Positions 41,179-43,440 of a stretch of DNA of 43,440 nucleotides are shown here, piece after piece. The position numbers and the translations under genes were made by a program. The stretch lies in the NCBI GenBank assembly GCA_902406105.1, contig CABPCP010000024.1:1-43440 (forward strand), read 5' to 3'. Each line of letters opens with the position of its first letter. The stretch's first letter is position 1. Below the pieces are notes generated by a model. The model was not told the DNA's origin, ran no database searches, and saw only the letters and a list, made by a program, of their open reading frames with translations. Source of the DNA: an uncultured Mordavella sp. (GTDB taxonomy: Bacteria > Bacillota > Clostridia > Lachnospirales > Lachnospiraceae).

Positions 41179-42726
41179 TTGAAGAGAGAGTTAGTCATTG
41201 TCCTGGATTTTGGCGGCCAGTATAACCAGCTGGTCGCAAGACGCGTCCGGGAAAGCAATGTATACTGTGAGATCTATTCTTACAGGACGGATCTTGAGAC
41301 CATTAAGGGAATGAACCCCAAGGGAATCATTCTGACAGGCGGGCCAAATAGCTGTTATCTGGAAGATTCGCCCACATACTCCAGGGAACTGTTCGAGCTG
41401 GGAATCCCTGTATTGGGGCTGTGCTACGGCGCCCAGTTGATGATGCATGTGCTGGGAGGGACCGTAGAGCGGGCGAAGGTAAGAGAATACGGAAAGACGG
41501 AAGTGCTGATCGATAAAACGGCTTCCAAAATCTTTGCCGATGTGTCTGAAAAGACGATCTGCTGGATGAGCCATTTTGATTATATTTCCAAGATCGCGCC
41601 TGGATTTGAGATTACAGCCCATACGGCAGACTGCCCGGTGGCCGCGGCGGAAAACGCGGAGGCGGGACTGTATGCGATCCAGTTCCATCCAGAGGTGCTG
41701 CACACGGCGGAAGGAACGAAGATGATCGATAATTTCGTAAAGAAAGTCTGCGGCTGTTCCGGTGATTGGAAGATGGATTCCTTTGTAGAAGAGTCTATCA
41801 AACGGATCCGTGAGAAAGTAGGAGACGGCAAAGTGCTGCTGGCGCTGTCCGGCGGTGTGGATTCTTCTGTCGCCGCGGGCCTGCTTTCCAGAGCGATCGG
41901 AAAACAGTTGACATGCGTATTTGTAGACCATGGACTTCTGCGTAAAAATGAGGGAGACGAGGTGGAATCCGTCTTCGGGCCGGAAGGTGATTTCGACCTG
42001 AATTTCATCCGCGTAAATGCGCAGGAGAGATATTATAAGAAACTGGCAGGCGTAACAGAGCCAGAACAGAAGCGGAAGATCATTGGGGAAGAATTTATCC
42101 GTGTATTCGAGGAAGAGGCAAAGAAGATCGGCGCTGTAGACTTCCTTGCTCAGGGAACGATCTATCCGGATGTGGTGGAAAGCGGTCTGGGCGGTGAGTC
42201 TGCTGTGATCAAATCCCACCATAACGTGGGCGGACTTCCTGACTTTGTAGATTTCAAAGAGATCATTGAGCCATTAAGAGATCTTTTTAAAGACGAGGTG
42301 CGTAAGGCCGGACTGGAGCTGGGAATCCCGAAAGAGCTGGTATTCCGTCAGCCATTCCCAGGACCGGGACTTGGTATCCGTATCATCGGCGAGGTGACAG
42401 AAGAAAAGGTAAAGATCGTCCAGGATGCGGACGCGATTTACCGGGAAGAGATCGCTAAGGCTGGACTGGATCAGGATATCAACCAGTATTTCGCCGCTTT
42501 GACAAATATGAGAAGCGTAGGCGTTATGGGCGATGAGCGGACTTATGACTATGCAGTGGCACTGCGGGCGGTGAAGACCATCGACTTTATGACCGCTGAG
42601 GCAGCGGAAATCCCGTTTGAGGTGCTGAATAAGGTGATGAGCCGGATCATTAATGAGGTCAAGGGGGTTAATCGGGTCATGTATGATTTGACCAGTAAGC
42701 CGCCGGGGACGATAGAGTTCGAATAG
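41179..42726 (+). CDS. guaA: GMP synthase (glutamine-hydrolysing)
   Basis: A 515-residue two-domain enzyme making GMP from XMP, ATP and glutamine. The N-terminal class I amidotransferase has the nucleophile Cys82 ([10 protein letters not shown]) and His-x-Glu in IQFHPEV; the ATP-pyrophosphatase domain has [11 protein letters not shown] (about 220); the dimer domain ends KPPGTIEFE, the usual C-terminus. The start is the TTG at 41179 after AGGAGG. The first 200 bp before it hold the promoter and nothing else obvious. Its 3' end is a well known target for mobile elements, and an integrase gene lies just behind. Confidence 0.97.
   Translation: MKRELVIVLDFGGQYNQLVARRVRESNVYCEIYSYRTDLETIKGMNPKGIILTGGPNSCYLEDSPTYSRELFELGIPVLGLCYGAQLMMHVLGGTVERAKVREYGKTEVLIDKTASKIFADVSEKTICWMSHFDYISKIAPGFEITAHTADCPVAAAENAEAGLYAIQFHPEVLHTAEGTKMIDNFVKKVCGCSGDWKMDSFVEESIKRIREKVGDGKVLLALSGGVDSSVAAGLLSRAIGKQLTCVFVDHGLLRKNEGDEVESVFGPEGDFDLNFIRVNAQERYYKKLAGVTEPEQKRKIIGEEFIRVFEEEAKKIGAVDFLAQGTIYPDVVESGLGGESAVIKSHHNVGGLPDFVDFKEIIEPLRDLFKDEVRKAGLELGIPKELVFRQPFPGPGLGIRIIGEVTEEKVKIVQDADAIYREEIAKAGLDQDINQYFAALTNMRSVGVMGDERTYDYAVALRAVKTIDFMTAEAAEIPFEVLNKVMSRIINEVKGVNRVMYDLTSKPPGTIEFE
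42707..42726 (+). other. Candidate attachment site at the guaA 3' end
   Basis: The integrase gene ends 61 bp behind guaA and points at it. Several integrating elements of Firmicutes and other bacteria use the last codons of guaA as attB. The window does not reach the element's other end, so the direct repeat cannot be checked. Confidence 0.4.
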
Positions 42727-42733
42727 ACACCAC

Positions 42734-42776
42734 ATCTCTGGGAAGCCTTATTTTGCAGGCTTTCCAGAGATTTTTC
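42734..42776 (+). terminator. Terminator of guaA
   Basis: ATCTCTGGGAAGCC (42734-42747) and GGCTTTCCAGAGAT (42758-42771) form a 14-bp stem with one mismatch, and TTTTTCTCTTTT follows. Confidence 0.85.
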
Positions 42777-42787
42777 TCTTTTGTTGG

Positions 42788-43440
42788 CTACAAATTGGCT
42801 ACACCTGCCATTTGGCTACCATTCGGAACTGTCGTTCCGTTCATCACATTTTCAAGCTGGGCAGCTACTTCTGCCTGCTTATTCGGATACAGATGACTGT
42901 AAGTATTTAAGGTCGTCTGTATTTTTTCATGTCCAAGCCGGTCTGCAATCAGAAGAGGCTGGCATCCCATTTCGATCAGAAGAATTGCATGGGAGTGGCG
43001 GAGATCGTGTACCCGGATTTTTTTAACTCCTGACTTCTTACATCCACGGAGCATTTCATGGTTCAGAAAACTTTTGGTGTAAGGAAACAGTCTGTCATCC
43101 GGCTGGATCTCATAGCACTTATCCATATACTCTTTCAGACAGTTGGCAAGAGTTTGTGGAATGGTAACAACCCGATTGCTTTTTGGCGTCTTTGGCGGCC
43201 AGATTACATCCCTGCCGTTGATACGCTGAAAGGTCTTATTAATCGTGATTGTATGGCCTACCAGATTCACATCTGCAGGTGTTAATGCACATAACTCTCC
43301 TACACGCATTCCGGTATAATATAGAGTCATAAATGCGGTATAGGAGGCTGGTTTATCCTGTACTGCCACTATAAACTGCTCAAACTCTGCTTTTGTCCAG
43401 AAGTTCATTTCTTCCGCATGACTTTTTCCCATACTTCCGG
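42788..43440 (-). CDS. Tyrosine recombinase/integrase, N-terminus beyond the window
   Basis: The C-terminal catalytic domain of a phage- or ICE-type integrase; the frame is open up to the window edge, so the N-terminal arm-binding and SAM-like parts are missing only because of the cut. Catalytic residues are visible: Arg in YTGMRVGELCAL, the beta-hairpin Lys in PKTPKSNRVV, HxxR in VHDLRHSHA, His in LGHEKIQTTL and the nucleophile Tyr in NTYSHLYP. It resembles integrases of Tn916-like and prophage elements. With guaA next to it, it probably marks one end of an integrated element lying to the right. Confidence 0.92.
   Translation of the reverse strand, partial: GSMGKSHAEEMNFWTKAEFEQFIVAVQDKPASYTAFMTLYYTGMRVGELCALTPADVNLVGHTITINKTFQRINGRDVIWPPKTPKSNRVVTIPQTLANCLKEYMDKCYEIQPDDRLFPYTKSFLNHEMLRGCKKSGVKKIRVHDLRHSHAILLIEMGCQPLLIADRLGHEKIQTTLNTYSHLYPNKQAEVAAQLENVMNGTTVPNGSQMAGVANL

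Noticed and set aside
41191..42222. 343-codon minus-strand frame opposite guaA
   Set aside because: Shadow of guaA; composition is not protein-like.
1..43440. CRISPR arrays, rRNA or tRNA genes
   Set aside because: No regularly spaced direct repeats with spacers were seen, and no sequence looked like rRNA or a tRNA cloverleaf; a tRNAscan and CRISPR search would confirm this.

Overview
The window looks like chromosomal DNA of an anaerobic, spore-forming gut Firmicute, most likely a Lachnospiraceae-type Clostridium. The reasons are the sporulation genes spoVAE and spoIIID, a bile salt hydrolase with all key residues, a K+-dependent membrane pyrophosphatase, strong AGGAGG ribosome sites, several TTG starts and moderate GC. 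No organism name can be fixed from the sequence alone.

Layout. 1-391: end of a spoVA operon. 428-4637: an A/T-rich kynurenine module on the minus strand (permease then kynureninase, from a consensus promoter) next to a plus-strand regulator that joins MerR, XRE and cupin domains. 4745-5660: two small unknown genes, then a gene relic and tandem repeats that look like the end of a lost insertion sequence. 5705-10103: alpha-glucan use (MalQ, GH13 alpha-glucosidase) and a lone PTS EIIC-like membrane protein. 10252-13590: housekeeping genes (cobalamin adenosyltransferase, small alarmone synthetase, an SfsA-MutY fusion) with a 174-bp multi-hairpin element between the first two.

13690-27423 is the most notable region: one long, closely spaced operon with a promoter, a perfect palindromic operator and a GntR/FCD regulator at its end. 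It encodes two TIM-barrel sugar isomerase/epimerases, a metallo-beta-lactamase-fold hydrolase, an ABC sugar importer without ATPase, a GH38 alpha-mannosidase, a zinc alcohol dehydrogenase, a Tm-1-like/UPF0261 protein, a class II aldolase and a RuBisCO-like protein. A D-lyxose isomerase follows the regulator. I read this as an uncharacterised catabolic route for a mannoside or unusual sugar acid in which the RuBisCO-like protein and the aldolase perform the final carbon-carbon or enolisation steps.

28259-34587: membrane pyrophosphatase, then an operon with bile salt hydrolase, SGNH hydrolase, tautomerase, a frameshifted YbaK-type editing protein, proC and a CmpB-like membrane protein. 34714-37593: a second unusual unit, in which a near-consensus promoter and a 138-nt multi-branched RNA leader precede two unknown small proteins, a ClpP-type peptidase and a soluble VirD4/TraG-like ATPase with no relaxase or other conjugation gene. 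37617-40976: methyltransferase with TetR regulator, spoIIID with its ribosome site inside a hairpin, and a MATE exporter. 41179-42726: guaA. An integrase running off the right edge ends 61 bp beyond guaA, so a mobile element probably starts here, using the guaA 3' end as its target.
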